Assembly: GCA_026686845.1 (NCBI GenBank) | Contig: JAIVEN010000013.1 | Location: 8,204,001 to 8,268,000, forward strand | From: Adenanthera pavonina | Taxonomy: Eukaryota; Streptophyta; Magnoliopsida; Fabales; Fabaceae | Length of the DNA stretch: 64,000 nt | Reading direction: 5' to 3' | Shown here: positions 10,194 to 21,921 of the stretch, one piece after another | Layout: each line of letters starts with the position of its first letter | How positions within the stretch are numbered: position 1 is the stretch's first letter | The notes under the pieces: model-generated | Database searches by the model: none | Seen by the model: only the letters and a program-made list of their open reading frames with translations | Told to the model about the DNA's origin: nothing | Made by a program: the position numbers and the translations under genes

Positions 10194-13100
10194 TGATATA
10201 GATTATACGAGTAACTTGTCTTGAGAACCCAGAAAATACAGAGGATAGTAATGTGGAAGTTTGACTTAAACGGGTTAATCAAACTAGAATCCAATGAAGT
10301 CATGCCTCATAGAACTATAGCTATAGAAGATACCACAAAAGGGAATTACTTCCTTGATAAGTCGAGTATATTCTCAAAAGAACACAAATAACTAGTGAAA
10401 CTTACTAATTGAATAAACTCTGAATAATATTGATCTTTTTTTTGTGTACAAAAGAAGCTTATAAATAAGTAAATAGATATCCTAAAGTAGCTAGAAATAT
10501 TTAGGACTCAAATGATTTTAGTAAATCTAGTAAATTCTAAAGATAACTTTTTAGAAACGAAAATACTAAAGAAAATGGTAAAAAATAATATTCTAACCCT
10601 AATACTATTATATTTTCCTTACATATAAGGTTTATCTAATAGAATTTAAACTAAACTAATTTAAATCTAAAATTTGGCTCCATGGAAGCCACAAAATATC
10701 ATAATATAATTTAAATCAAATCAAATCAAAACAAATTAAAACAAAAAGATAATCTTAAATTAATATAAGTGAGACTTAGAACTTGGCTTCTCTCTCCATT
10801 TGGACTTCAAAAATATTTTAATCTTTTTTTAGATATATTAGAATATCATTAATCTTGCATGGCTCATTCCAACATATATTTAGGTTGGATTATTTGACTC
10901 CTCTAAGTGTATATTAACATCTTGAGCTTTCAGTGGGATGAAATATGCTCCAAAAAAAATTTTTAATATATTGAAGAGTTCTCCTAATAATGAGCTTCTA
11001 AATTAAAATCAAACATATGAATTGAAATAAAAAATATGAGTTATATTATATAATGTGTTAATAAAGTTATCCAGGTCACTACAAAAAAAAATGTATTTAG
11101 AGATGGCCAAAATCTGTCACTAAATAACTCAAAATCCGTCTCTAATCTATTAGAGACGAATTTAGAGACAACATTTAAGTCGTCTCTAAAAGTGGCGTTA
11201 CTAAATAATTAGAGAGGGATTAACTCATCCGTCTCTATTTAGAGACGTATTTATTCCGTCTCTAAATAAAACAAATTCATCTCTAATCTCAATCAAAATT
11301 TGTTACCAAAATTATTAAAAATAATCAAATAAAATAATAAAAATAGAATATAATCATTAGCCACTTCACCTCCTAGCCCAAAGTCCACGCCACATTACTG
11401 GTATGTCATTTGTAGTGCCATATCATATTAATAGCTTCAAATATGTCTCATCCAGGTTCGAAGTCATGACCTCTTACTTCCAATACCTTTGTAGTCATCA
11501 TGTTGCCAGTTGAACTGAAATATTTCTGTAGTTTCTATATGTAATATTAAATATATATTATTTATCTACACACTAATATATAAACATATATATTTATAAG
11601 TCAATATATTATTAAAAAATACACATATGTTTTATATTCAATTATTAATATCATAAAATATTTTATTTCTATATATTTATATTTATATGAATATTTATAT
11701 TATTTTGTTTAGATCTTAAATAATTTTCCTATAAATATATTTGTTTTTCTTTGGAAAGAAAAAATTATTTTCCTAGCCGACTTTTAAATTTAATTTTTAT
11801 TTGTAAATAAAAATAATTATATATATATTATGTTTATGATCCATATGTTTTAATATTTTATTATGTTATTTTTTGCATAGTCATATAATATAATATATAT
11901 ATATATATTGTATTTTATATTATTTAATAAATTATATTATATATATGCTTAATATATATTAGAGGTGGGAGGAAACCAGATATGATCGAGTTTTATGTCA
12001 GTCCATGATCTAACCCAAAGTCTTGGTTAAGTATTATATATATCCATTTTAAATTTAGAAAGGAACATATCTTTTTATTATTTACACCATAAATTTAATT
12101 ATGGATTCCTAATGAAAAAGGATTGAAATTTTATTTGATTTTAATTTGATTTATTTTTTAGTATCATTATTACTTTTAACTTTAATTTTAAAATGTAGAT
12201 GTAAATTCTCAAAAGAAGGTTGATTTAGAAAGAATTAATGATTAATAAGTTTATAATAAATTTATTGTTATCACAATTTTTTGAAATTATTATCATGAAA
12301 TAGAATTAAAAATTAACTTATTAATTCAAAGTAAAATTAATTAATAAAATTAAGATAATCTACTTAGATATTTTAAACCAAATGATATTATTAAAGATAA
12401 ATTTTTTTTTAAATCAATTCTACAAACATCAACAATATAAAAAATTTATCAACATATGGATTACTAATTAAATAAAAAATATTGTTTAATATTAATTGAT
12501 TCTAGATATTTGTTAATTACTAGGACAATTAAATGTCATTTATGATAAAATTGCTTACGTTATCTTTTAGTCTAAAATTTGTTAAAACTTCAACGCTTCC
12601 TTTAATTTCATTTTACTATTTCTAATCTTAAAGTTTTCTATATATCTCCTCTCTCCTTCATTTCTTATTTTTCATTCTCATCCTATATTCTCAATTTCTC
12701 GATCTTCTTCCATCAACTACCAAGCATGCTCCTAAAAAAATAAAAAAAAACATTAGGTTTTAGGATTCTGGTAGTTTAGTTTAAGGTCGCTTTTTGAAAT
12801 GTCTTTTAATATGATTAGAAATACAATTCACTTAACTTAAATTAGTTAACTCATGAGTTTGGTCTATTTAACATACTATAATATTTAAAAAATAACCAAA
12901 ATTTGAAAATATCTCTCAAAATTTAAATTAACATATTATAATATTAAAAAATAATACTATATAAAATTGAAGTAATTTAAAAAAAAATCCGTATCTAAAT
13001 CCGTCTCTAAATGTGAATTAGAGACTAATTTAGAGACAGACAAGACACCCGTTGCTGCGTTCATTACAAATGCGTTTCTAAATTCATCTCTAAATAGATA

Positions 13101-13585
13101 TTAGATACGAATTTAGGGCAAGACATTTATTGTTGTATTCACTAAAAATATGTATCTAAATCCATCTCAAAAAAAAAATTAGAGATAGGTTTAGTGACAA
13201 ATTTTTATCCATCACAATAAATTAAAAACATCCGTCACAAAATTCATCCCTAAATGTTAAAGAATTTTCAAGAAATAATAGGATATTTTTAGAGACAGAT
13301 ATAGAGACGGACTTTTTTATTTTAGCGATGAAAAATTAGTTGTTACTAAGTCTGTCTCTATTATATTATTAGATACGGATTTAAAGACGGATTTTATTAG
13401 AAACGATATATACTCGTCTCAAACTCCGTCTTTAATACTTTTCCATTATTTTTAATATGAAAGAAAGTTATTTTGCTAAAAAAATTCATTATCCGTCTCT
13501 ATTTTCGTCTCTAATCGTGACAGATTTTAATCCATCTCTAAAATTCGTAACTAAATGAGTATTTTTTTGTAGTGGGTTCATATCA
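10194..13585 (-). repeat. 5' LTR, split by a CACTA transposon
   Basis: LTR sequence runs from 10194 to 11076 and resumes at 13575 with GGTTCATATCA, exactly where the uninterrupted left LTR reads CCAGGTTCATATCA (8456-8468). The break is the CACTA element with its GGT duplication. Confidence 0.87.
11077..13574. mobile_element. Non-autonomous CACTA (CMC/EnSpm) element
   Basis: Ends are CACTACAAAAAAA on the left and its complement TTTTTTTGTAGTG on the right, with the 3-base duplication GGT at 11074-11076 and 13575-13577. Both sub-terminal zones (about 11095-11290 and 12985-13560) hold many short copies of (T)CCGTCTCTAA / TTAGAGACGGA in both orientations, as expected for transposase binding sites of this superfamily. 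The 2498-base element has no transposase frame; the middle is AT-rich, with some 11380-11520 DNA of mixed composition. Confidence 0.92.
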
Positions 13586-13731
13586 CCATGCAAGACACTA
13601 TCATCATATATAAATTAGATTGTCTTTTAAGATACCTTGAAGCTTTTGAGATGACGTGTTATGGGCCCATAGAGGTGATTATTTTATAGGGTGTCTAATC
13701 ATCAAGTTGTGCAACTTATATTAATTCTATA

Positions 13732-13919
13732 TAATTAACCTTTAATTTAGTTCTACTTTAGTCCTTTTAACATTATTTCAACTTAATCTATTAACTTTGC
13801 CTTATATGTATTGACATGTGATTTGTAATTAACCTTTAATTTAGTTCTACGTTAATAGTTTTAACATTATTTCAACTTAATCTATTAGCTTTGCCTTATA
13901 TATTTTAGTTATGATCTAA
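13732..13919. repeat. Tandem duplication, two units of about 94 bases
   Basis: TAATTAACCTTTAATTTAG followed by TTTCAACTTAATCTATTA and CTTTGCCTTATAT occurs first at 13732 and again at 13826, nearly unchanged. Confidence 0.8.
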
Positions 13920-15349
13920 ATCTAAAAAGCAATGATATGAGACACTATATATGAGAATGAGAGAGAGATAAGGGAAAAGAAGAAAAGAGGAAGGGATAAA
14001 GGGATACAGGAATAAGAATTAGAAGAATTAAGGTAGAAGTCACGGCTGACCAAAATGTGTACGTGGAGTTAAGCCAACAAATGGTGAAGTAACATAATTC
14101 TCGGCACATTCGTTTCCAGCAACCCGAGTTTTATTCTCGGCAGACACAGATGAGTTATATATGTAAGAATATTTTTCTTGAAAGAATATATAGCATTATC
14201 TTTATCATATTTTCTAAACATAAAAGAAAATAAAAATTCAATAAAATTTTAATAATCAATATTTTATATATTTAATATATATAATAAAATTTATTAAAAA
14301 ATCATACCATATCTCATAAATTGTTCAAATTTCATATAAAGCAGGCAAAATATGTTTGATTTAAAATAAATTCAAATATTTTAAATAAGGCATGAAAATA
14401 GGGCACCAATTCCTTGGTAACTGTGTATAATAGTCCGGCTATCTATAGATATATATATATATATATATATATTTGGCTAGGATTATATATATTGAATATG
14501 GTGACATATTCCGGTCAAAAGAAAAATATTGATATACTGAGAGGGAAAATGGAATAATTAGGTTTTGGGACCAAAAAAAATAAGATATTTAATTTTTGGG
14601 ACTAAAGTTTTTTTTTAGTGAGAATCAAAGTTTTGAACCAAGAATCAAATTTTTTTAAATAACTTTGGTTAAAAATTCAAATATCTTTATGTCTTTGTCC
14701 CAAAACCCAATTATTCAAAAAAAACAAAAAAAAAGCTCCACCTTGGGGTTGTTGAGATGACGCGTCATGACTCATGAGATGATTCGGTTTCCCTTTCTCC
14801 CCCCTCGGCCCCTAAGGGACTTGTATTTCTTTCACCTTTCTCCTATGGTTTGAAATCTAATTAATTCAAATTGGGTTACACTTGGCTTTCATCCGAAGAG
14901 AAGCTCTTTTAAAAATAATTTTTTACATTTACATAATTTTGATCTCAAGACATCGTAGAGACATTTTTTTTGCTAACATATATATAACCAAATTTTAGGA
15001 AATTATTATAATTGTTTATAAACATTAAAGTGCTACCTGTTTTATAGGATTTATGATCAAATCTTAGGAAATTATAATTATAATTACAACAAATTCCTTA
15101 AAACCTAGATAGTTTGTTTTTTGGTAAAATTTTATAATAATTTTAAACTTTAAAAATAATTATAATTTTTACGATTTTTAACTAAAAGATTTTAATATTT
15201 AAACGTAATTTTTTTCTTTTGCTTTGAAACTGTAATAACTCTTCTTTCTTGGGTAAAATAACGGAAAAAGCATCTACTGAACAAAGGGAACATCAATAAT
15301 TTTTGCTTTGAAAATATTTCATTTCCCACAGTTTCATTAGATTTCTTAC
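13920..15349. other. Intergenic DNA, no gene seen
   Basis: A (TA)n microsatellite lies at about 14450-14471. The rest is AT-rich without an open frame or repeat ends I can support. Confidence 0.5.
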
Positions 15350-15595
15350 TACTCCATCTAGTCCTATATATAAGATCATTTTAACCGAATCACGTGAATT
15401 AAGAAAGAGAGTTAAAACTAATTAACTATTTTGATTTCAAAACTACCCTTATTTAATCTCTCTCTTTTTCTCTTTGAATATATTAAATAGGGACATTTTT
15501 TTAGAAATACATAATAAATATCACCTCGTATATTGTAAAGGATCTTATATTTAGGACCAAGTCAAAAGGTCCTATATATAGGACCGGAGAGAGTA
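15350..15595. mobile_element. Stowaway-type MITE a
   Basis: Inverted ends TACTCCATCTAGTCCTATATA and (from the right) TACTCTCTCCGGTCCTATATA, with TA at each edge. No coding. Confidence 0.75.
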
Positions 15596-15941
15596 TTAGA
15601 TAGAATGCCTATTTCTTCCATCCACTTCCTTCTCCACACTTCCATCTCACGTTGCTTGTTGCTAATGCTAAGTAACCTTGGCTCCCTACTAAACCTTTTT
15701 CTCGCCAGGGGGCGTGGATGTGGATCGTAGGAAATTGAGGAATTCTAATTGTAAGATTCCTAATCAAAGATAGTGAATAAACCTGTAATCATAATTAATT
15801 GATTTTTAATCTGGACCAATAGCATGGTATTCATAAGCAATAAATAATCCATTTTATTTTTCATTCAAACAAAGCATTGAAAAGATATGTTTATTTGTGC
15901 ACTCCTATGGTGTTGAATATCCAGTATAATTACCTATCTCA

Positions 15942-16200
15942 TACTCCCTCCATCTGATATTATAAAGTAATATGATGAGTTTTTCTTATCCCATAATATG
16001 AGATAACGTGTAGTGATTTGTCATTTTTACCCTTTATTTATGGTATTGTTAATACTGTAACTTGTATTATATTTAATGAAAGAAATAAAATTAAGAGGAG
16101 TAAAATTAGAAATTTTGGTTCTTTTAAAAAGTTAAGAATATAATAAATGTTTCTTAATATGCGTGAATCCCTCCCATTATCTTATATTATGGGACAGAGA
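15942..16200. mobile_element. Stowaway-type MITE b, right end decayed
   Basis: It starts TACTCCCTCCATCTGATATTA; the right end CTTATATTATGGGACAGAG is recognisable but has lost its outer bases. Confidence 0.55.
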
Positions 16201-16386
16201 AATAAATATTAAGAAAAACAGTTAAAAATAATTAGGCTTATTAAATTTGTCATAAATTGAATTTCTTTTCTAAAAATACCCCCAATTCAATGTTTAAGCT
16301 TCCACCATACATTTAATGATACTTAATGTCTAAACTTCTTTAATGAAGAGTATTAATGGAATGAATTATTCAATGCACTAAACATA

Positions 16387-16677
16387 TACTCCCTCCATTC
16401 CTTAATATAAGGGAGAAGAGACAAAATCACACAGACCAAGGAAAGTAATAAATTTGTCAGGAATATAAAGTAGTTTTCAAAAATACCCTTATTTAATGTT
16501 AATAACTCTTCTATCATGTAATTAATATAAATGAATTCTATTGAAAATATACTATTTTAATTAGGGGTATTTTGGGAAAAAGTCATTAAATACATCAGAC
16601 AAACTCCATATGTCTCTTATATTTTAAAATACGGAAACTCCTCCAATTGTCCCTTATATTAAGGAACGGAGGGAGTA
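16387..16677. mobile_element. Stowaway-type MITE c
   Basis: Ends are TACTCCCTCCATTCCTTAATA and, from the right, TACTCCCTCCGTTCCTTAATA, nearly perfect inverted repeats with TA edges. Length is 291 bases. Confidence 0.87.
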
Positions 16678-16730
16678 TATTATTTATCTCTTATAATTTG
16701 GATTAACACAGCTCTCTCCTGATTTTGTTA

Positions 16731-17032
16731 TACTCCCTCCGGTTCCTATTATAAGATATTTTAACTATCGTACGTGGATTAAGAAAAGTTGGTTACAGTC
16801 TAAAATTGATGAAAAAAAATTCTGACATTCTCATTTTACCCTTAAGAAAAGAATAAAAATACATTAAATTAATAATGATGGTAGGAGGAGAGAGAAGTTA
16901 ATTAAGACTTGTAATGAAAACATTCAATAGGGACAAAATTAAAATTAAAATTAAATTTATTATTTAACATCTTATATTTTAAATCAAACATGTTTTCTAA
17001 ATAACACCCTATAATAGGGATCGGAGGGAGTA
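16731..17032. mobile_element. Stowaway-type MITE d
   Basis: Ends are TACTCCCTCCGGTTCCTATTA and, from the right, TACTCCCTCCGATCCCTATTA, with TA edges. It lies about 460 bases upstream of the start codon of gene 1. Confidence 0.87.
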
Positions 17033-17408
17033 TTCAATACCAGAGTGAATATTTGTTATCACCTGAGAATACTCTTAATTGGGTACTCCAAAAAAAAACT
17101 AAAAAAATATAACGATAAAGGTCACATTAAAATTTATTTGAATCAAAATACGAAGAAGACGATTATTCCTTTATTTACCAATAATTACAGCGCAAACATC
17201 GTTCATCGTTAATATAGTTATACTTTTTTTTTTAATACAAAATGTATTTACACTTTTTTTCTGGAGTAACATGCACGCAAGGGTAGGCTTTTTTTCATTT
17301 TTCCCAAACATGTGTAGGCTTATATGCTATAAGAAGGGCACAGATAGAGCGTGAGGACATATGACAGACCGCGCACTCGGACTCTCGACGACCTCCTCCT
17401 TACCACTT

Positions 17409-17418
17409 TGTGAGAAAA
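17409..17418 (+). promoter_or_regulatory. Position of the TATA box in gene 1, altered
   Basis: The 80 bases before the start codons of genes 1 and 2 align closely (GCATT(T)CC..CTCTTCTCT, TTTTGTGCGA.TGCAGCAGCC). Where gene 2 has TATAAAAATA, gene 1 has TGTGAGAAAA. Either gene 1 uses another start site (TATAAGAAGG occurs at about 17328) or its promoter is weakened. Confidence 0.45.
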
Positions 17419-17495
17419 GATTCCTGCATTCCCTCTTCTCTTCCACACCTCTTCTCTCCCATTTTGTGCGATTGCAGCAGCCATTCCATCAACCC

Positions 17496-18237
17496 ATGGC
17501 TGATACAGTGAGGTTTGATGCTTGATTACTCCATCTTAATTACTATATATATATGTATATATATGTATGCTTTCTCTTTTTTCTTTTATGGACAACTTGG
17601 TCATGTTGCATCTTCAAGCTTCTACAATTACTTCAGTTCATCTTCACTCTTTCTGACTCACATGCTTTCTTCCACTTTCTATATGACTATATTTGTTCTC
17701 TTAATGTTCTCTAATCTTGAGATTCATAGCGAAGGTCTGGTCTGTTCAGTTTAACAGAACTAGAGTAATTTGTAATTAGTTTGATGATTGTACAGCAGCT
17801 CGAATCCCTGGCATGCTGGCTCTGCATTTCTGATTCCAGCGATAGCCATGATTGTTCAAATGCACTTTCCCAATTCATCTCCTTTGGAAAAACACCCTCC
17901 CAATATGTGGGTTTTCATAGTATGCTTATTCCTTTATTGCTTTGCATTGGCATACTACTTCAAGTGTCAGATTTACACCTCAGCTGATTCGCCTTGTTTG
18001 AAACTCTCTTCTAACGTAGCTGTTATCTCTGGAAGCATGGCAACTGCTGCACTAATATCAGTGTTGGTTTCAGATTCTCATTTACTCCTTATCATCATCC
18101 TCTATTTCATGTTGCTTCTCATATATTTTTCCCCCAACCCAGTCACACGAACTTGTAAGTATACAGTTTCATCTGTGTATAACATGTGCAAGGGAGCTGA
18201 AAGCAACCACGATTCGACAATCAACATACAAGCCTAG
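17496..18237 (+). CDS. Gene 1: four-helix membrane protein of an unrecognised plant family (152 residues)
   Basis: Exons 17496-17512 and 17796-18237, intron GT...AG in phase 2 (283 bases). The protein begins MADTVSSSNPWHAGSAF. I do not recognise the family and assign no function. Four hydrophobic segments are visible: about 13-30, 43-61, 80-98 and 102-117, followed by a polar tail of about 35 residues with TCK and NMCKGAES. Conserved among the three paralogues are SNPWHA, QMHFPNSSP, KHPxNxWxF, CLFLYCF, KLSSxVAV(I/V)SGSMATAAL, LVSDS and NMxKG. There is no signal-peptide-like start; the first helix follows a short polar N-terminus. The first exon is supported by the same 17-base exon with GTGAG|GT donor in all three copies. 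It is preceded by a run of MITEs and an altered TATA region; a conserved 3' UTR (TACAGGATCTCAAGTTGTGC) follows. It could be a transmembrane protein of stress or reproductive tissues, but nothing here shows that. Confidence 0.8.
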
Positions 18238-19559
18238 AGGCATGCACTCACTAAACAATCGCCATCCAGGGCTACAGGATCTCAAGTTGTGCAAAGTTAT
18301 AATGTAATATTTGTTATGTATATGATCAACCTTCCGGGATATATATGTAATGTTTTATTTAATACTGCATAGATGACATTCTGGGAAATAAGTTCCTTCT
18401 ATGTTTGGAGAGACATTTGTATCAACAGCAAGTCATGCTCTATAAATACACACACACATATCCAGGATCTCAGAGGCAAGCTAAAAATAGAATATTTTAA
18501 ATATGTAAATTGAAGAATGGTGCTTTTGAGAAATAGAGAGAAGCTTTTCTTTCCCAGAAACAAAAGGTTCTCTACTCCTTCCTTTAGGAAAATAATAAAC
18601 CTTCACCCTGTACATGTTGGCAGCATATACAGCATAATTAGAATATGCTAGCTAATCACTAAGATGAAAACAACAGCATTTCTCCGCTTCTTCATACAGG
18701 AGTAGAGAATCTGGATCCGACATGGATAATGGAGAGAGACAGCCACCCGCGGATCTATGTATTGGATGCGTATATGCTGCCATTGAGTTCAGATAATAAA
18801 AAGTATTGAAGCGCTAAGAGAGAGGATGATGAGAATGGGTGAGAAAGAGAGCAGAAAAGCATGCGCATCATGGGTTTTGTTTCAACAGTGGGTTCGTCCA
18901 GTGAATTCAATAGTGGATTTGTTTCGATCGGAGTATGATTTTTCAAGAAGAAGCATAGTGTGAGAGAGAAGAGGAAAAAGAAAGAGAGAGAAAGAATTGT
19001 TAGATCGTCCGTTTAACATTTGTTACAGAATATAACACAAGAAAGAAAAAGAAAAGAAGAAGAAAGAGGGAATTTTTTTTTAAATATTATTTGATGCAAT
19101 ATTTTTAAGGATATATTTTTTTATTTTTTTTATAAATTTTATTTTATTATTCAAACAGAGACACGTGAACAAAATTTATCCTCACATTTCATTTATTTTT
19201 CTTACGAAGCATATTTTTGGATTCAAAAATTCCATTCATTCCATACAAATTGTTTTTCCTTTTTCCCATTTAGTTATATATGTGTTATTAGTGTGTGTAA
19301 TTGTGTATGTATAATTTTAACATTTATATGTTTTGCTTTACATAATTTAATAATTATAGTCATTATTTATTATTTTTTTAAAAATATATATCACCTCCTT
19401 TGGCTTAAAGTACTAGGCCCGCCATTGCAAGCTCACGATATAGTGCTCCTCATTGCCATCCTAAGGTACCAAATACATTGACCTTAATTTTGTGACCACA
19501 TAATTATTTTTTTAAGTGTTTATTAAGATTGAAAATTAAAAAAACTAAAAAATAAAAAA
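18238..19559. other. 3' flank of gene 1 and intergenic DNA
   Basis: 18238-18420 is probable 3' UTR. A block at 18515-18590 (GAATGGTGCTTTTGAGA, AAAGGTTCTCTACT) recurs at 20767-20842 and, inverted, at 28270-28330, so flanking DNA was copied with the gene. 18955-19070 is GA-rich. No further gene is seen. Confidence 0.6.
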
Positions 19560-20149
19560 TCAAGTTTAGCAAGATTCAATTGTTTCCCAAAAAGAAAATA
19601 GTGGAGGGAAACGAAAGAGACATAGCATTTCCTCATTTACTTGGTGGCTATCATCAAGTTTGGGATTATAATCTGGACAATTAATTCATATGCTTCCACA
19701 CTTTCACTTTGAGTCCAAAAAGTGCAGTCGTTTCCCCCAGTCAATGCCATCAATATTTATAGGAAATTAAATTAAATTCATTTTTTATTCTGTATTAAAA
19801 AATATAATTATATATATATATATAATTCATATTGATTTCATATTTGTATTGATTAATATTTTGAATTTTAATTTATGGATTATTCTCAACTGTGATGTGT
19901 AGGACTTGTGAAAAGGAAAACCCACAAGCCCTCCAAGTGTGGCTCCATGCAAAGTGGGTCCGACAACAAAGGAAGGTTTTAATTAATTAATTAATTTTCC
20001 AAAGTGTGATGCTTTATTCTTCCTTTTGCTTTCTTACATGATTCTCCTCTCTCCTCTCCCCCCTATATTTGAGGGGAAGAGGCAACGTGCTGCTTTTCCT
20101 TGACTCGACTTGTGAATATAATTAAAATAAAATTATTCTATTAGTTCAT

Positions 20150-20520
20150 GCTGCTTTTCAAATATTTTGCCCCAACCCAATAATGCAAACTTGTAAGATT
20201 AATATATATATATATATAGGTTCATATATGTGTACAACATGTGCACAGGAACTGAAGCTACGTACCATGACCCAACAATCAACATACAAATTAACCTAGA
20301 GTGTTCTCAACTTGTTCAAAGTTATAATATGCAATAATGTTATTAAACTTGTATTCTTTTCCGTTAGATCATCATTATGAAAAGAAAATTAGCTTTACAT
20401 TTCTTCATTCTATATGACCTTGCTGCCTTATTATATATATATGGAAGGCTAGCTCTGCTTATTTTATATAGATATATATATATATGTTTGGAGACACTTC
20501 TATTAGCAACTCATGTTCTA
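20150..20520 (+). pseudogene. 3' fragment of the membrane-protein family (pseudogene 2)
   Basis: CTTTTCAAATATTTTGCCCC at 20153 resembles the fourth-helix region; AACTTGTAAGATTAATATA, GTACAACATGTGCACAGGAAC and ACAATCAACATACAA follow the end of exon 2 of gene 1 (NMCKG..TINIQ). The 3' UTR words CAACTTGTTCAAAGTTATAA and ATTAGCTTTACAT, TGACCTTGCTGC follow. Exon 1 and most of exon 2 are absent, so it cannot code. Confidence 0.75.
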
Positions 20521-20844
20521 TATATATAGATAGCTAATTTACTTATATATATATATATACACACACACATGGCAAAAAATGACCTTTGAAATGGTGAAGG
20601 ACAAGTACACACTAGTGTGCATTTCGATCACAGTTTGAAAGCAATGAGGGGGAGTGGAACCTGATGAAAAGAAAGAAAAAGGCCGGAAACCTTCCCACAA
20701 AAGATGATCGGAAGTGATAGCTATAGGAATAGAATATTTGGAATATGTATATATTGATAGAATAAGAATGGTACTTCGGGAGACAGAAAGAAGCCTTTCT
20801 CCCCAGCCCACCAACAAATTAAAGGTCCTCTACTGCCGTCCTCT

Positions 20845-20866
20845 GGGGGGGGGGGGGGGGGGGGGG
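20845..20866. repeat. Run of 22 G next to a TA repeat
   Basis: The sequence reads CTCT, then 22 consecutive G, then AATATATATA. It sits at the end of the block shared with 18590 and 28260. Confidence 0.9.
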
Positions 20867-20879
20867 AATATATATATAT

Positions 20880-21921
20880 ATATATATTAAACTTTAACCC
20901 TGGAACACCGTATTTTGATTGAATTTTTTTAAATAAAAATAGAGAAAATCAAAATTGAAAGATAAATTTCTTTTGAGCCTCTGGTAATTAATTTAATTAA
21001 ATAAATAGAGAGAAATAAAAAATATTGGAAATTAGGAAAATTGAATTTTGAAAAGGTAAAAAAATCATTTTTTTAAATTCAAGAATATATTTTAAAGAGT
21101 TTCCAAAATAAACAACTGCTTTTTATTTTAACTAGAAAAAATCTATATAAAAAATCCCTCTGCAATATACCTTCTTAATAGTAATTCAACTCTTTTTTAA
21201 AGAGGAAAAAAATGAAAAGGGTCGGAAGTTTAAAAAAATAAGCATGACTTATTAGCTTATATAAGTTTTTATTTTAGACTCAAGTATGAACTTTTTAAAA
21301 ACCTGTTCTGATCTAAAACCTATTTAAAAGTCTATTAAAAAACAAAATAAAAAAACCACTAACTTTAATTTGAAAAAAAAAATTTCAAACTTTGAACTGT
21401 TAGTTACAAATACATTGTTCATATATATTTATCTTATGACCTATATGTTTAAATAGCACAATAAAAAAATAACTAGCTTATTTACTTTTATAAACTTCAT
21501 CTATCTCTCTTATCTTGTGATCTTATCGATTTCTCACATATTAACTTGTTTACTCTTACCTACAAAAAAGTAGTAACACAAAAAGTAATAATGAAAGATG
21601 TCTCAGCACATATAATTCCTATCCTTACACCAATTTCAATCTATAAAATAAATAAAGATATTCATAAAATTAATTATATTATATATATAAGTAAATAATA
21701 TTAAATAATAATAATTTAAATATGTCTAGTATAATAGGTTTTAGATTAAGTCTTACTTAAATAGGTCAAATCTATTTAACTAAATAGATCTACTTATAAA
21801 CTTGATTCTAACATATATATATATAATTAAATAGATTAAGTGAGATCAGATGTTATATATCAAAATATACAATACTCTAGCTCATTCCCACCCCTCCACC
21901 TACCCTCGCCAAACTACTGTG
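20880..21921. other. Intergenic DNA, no gene seen
   Basis: The stretch is strongly AT-rich. No repeat ends or frames can be supported. Confidence 0.5.

Larger units (their letters stand above)
7558..13585 (-). mobile_element. LTR retrotransposon with a very short interior, carrying a nested CACTA element
   Basis: Two direct repeats of about 0.9 kb (7558-8468 and 10194-13585, the latter split by 11077-13574) enclose only 1725 bases. The repeats end TGATAT...ATATCA. On the minus strand a primer-binding site follows the right repeat (10179-10191) and a purine tract precedes the left repeat (8469-8481), so the element runs right to left. The interior holds a single 305-codon frame and no reverse transcriptase or integrase. 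The bases outside (CCAAT on the left, CCATG on the right) are not a clean target duplication. The size suggests a non-autonomous element that depended on others to move. Confidence 0.85.
19560..20870 (+). repeat. Left arm of a diverged inverted duplication
   Basis: Landmarks in order are TTGGGATTATAATCTGG (19660), GAGTCCAAAAAGTGCAGTCGTT (about 19711), ACAAGCCCTCCAAGTG (19924), a gene-family 3' fragment (20150-20520), GTGTGCATTTCGATCA (20616) and AAAGGTCCTCTACTGC (20821). The reverse complements of most of these occur in reverse order at 29400 down to 28250. Spacing differs, so the arms have been rearranged by indels. Confidence 0.7.

Noticed and set aside
11455..11480. GGTTCGAAGTC, like a tRNA B box
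   Set aside because: No A box or cloverleaf around it; it lies within the CACTA element.
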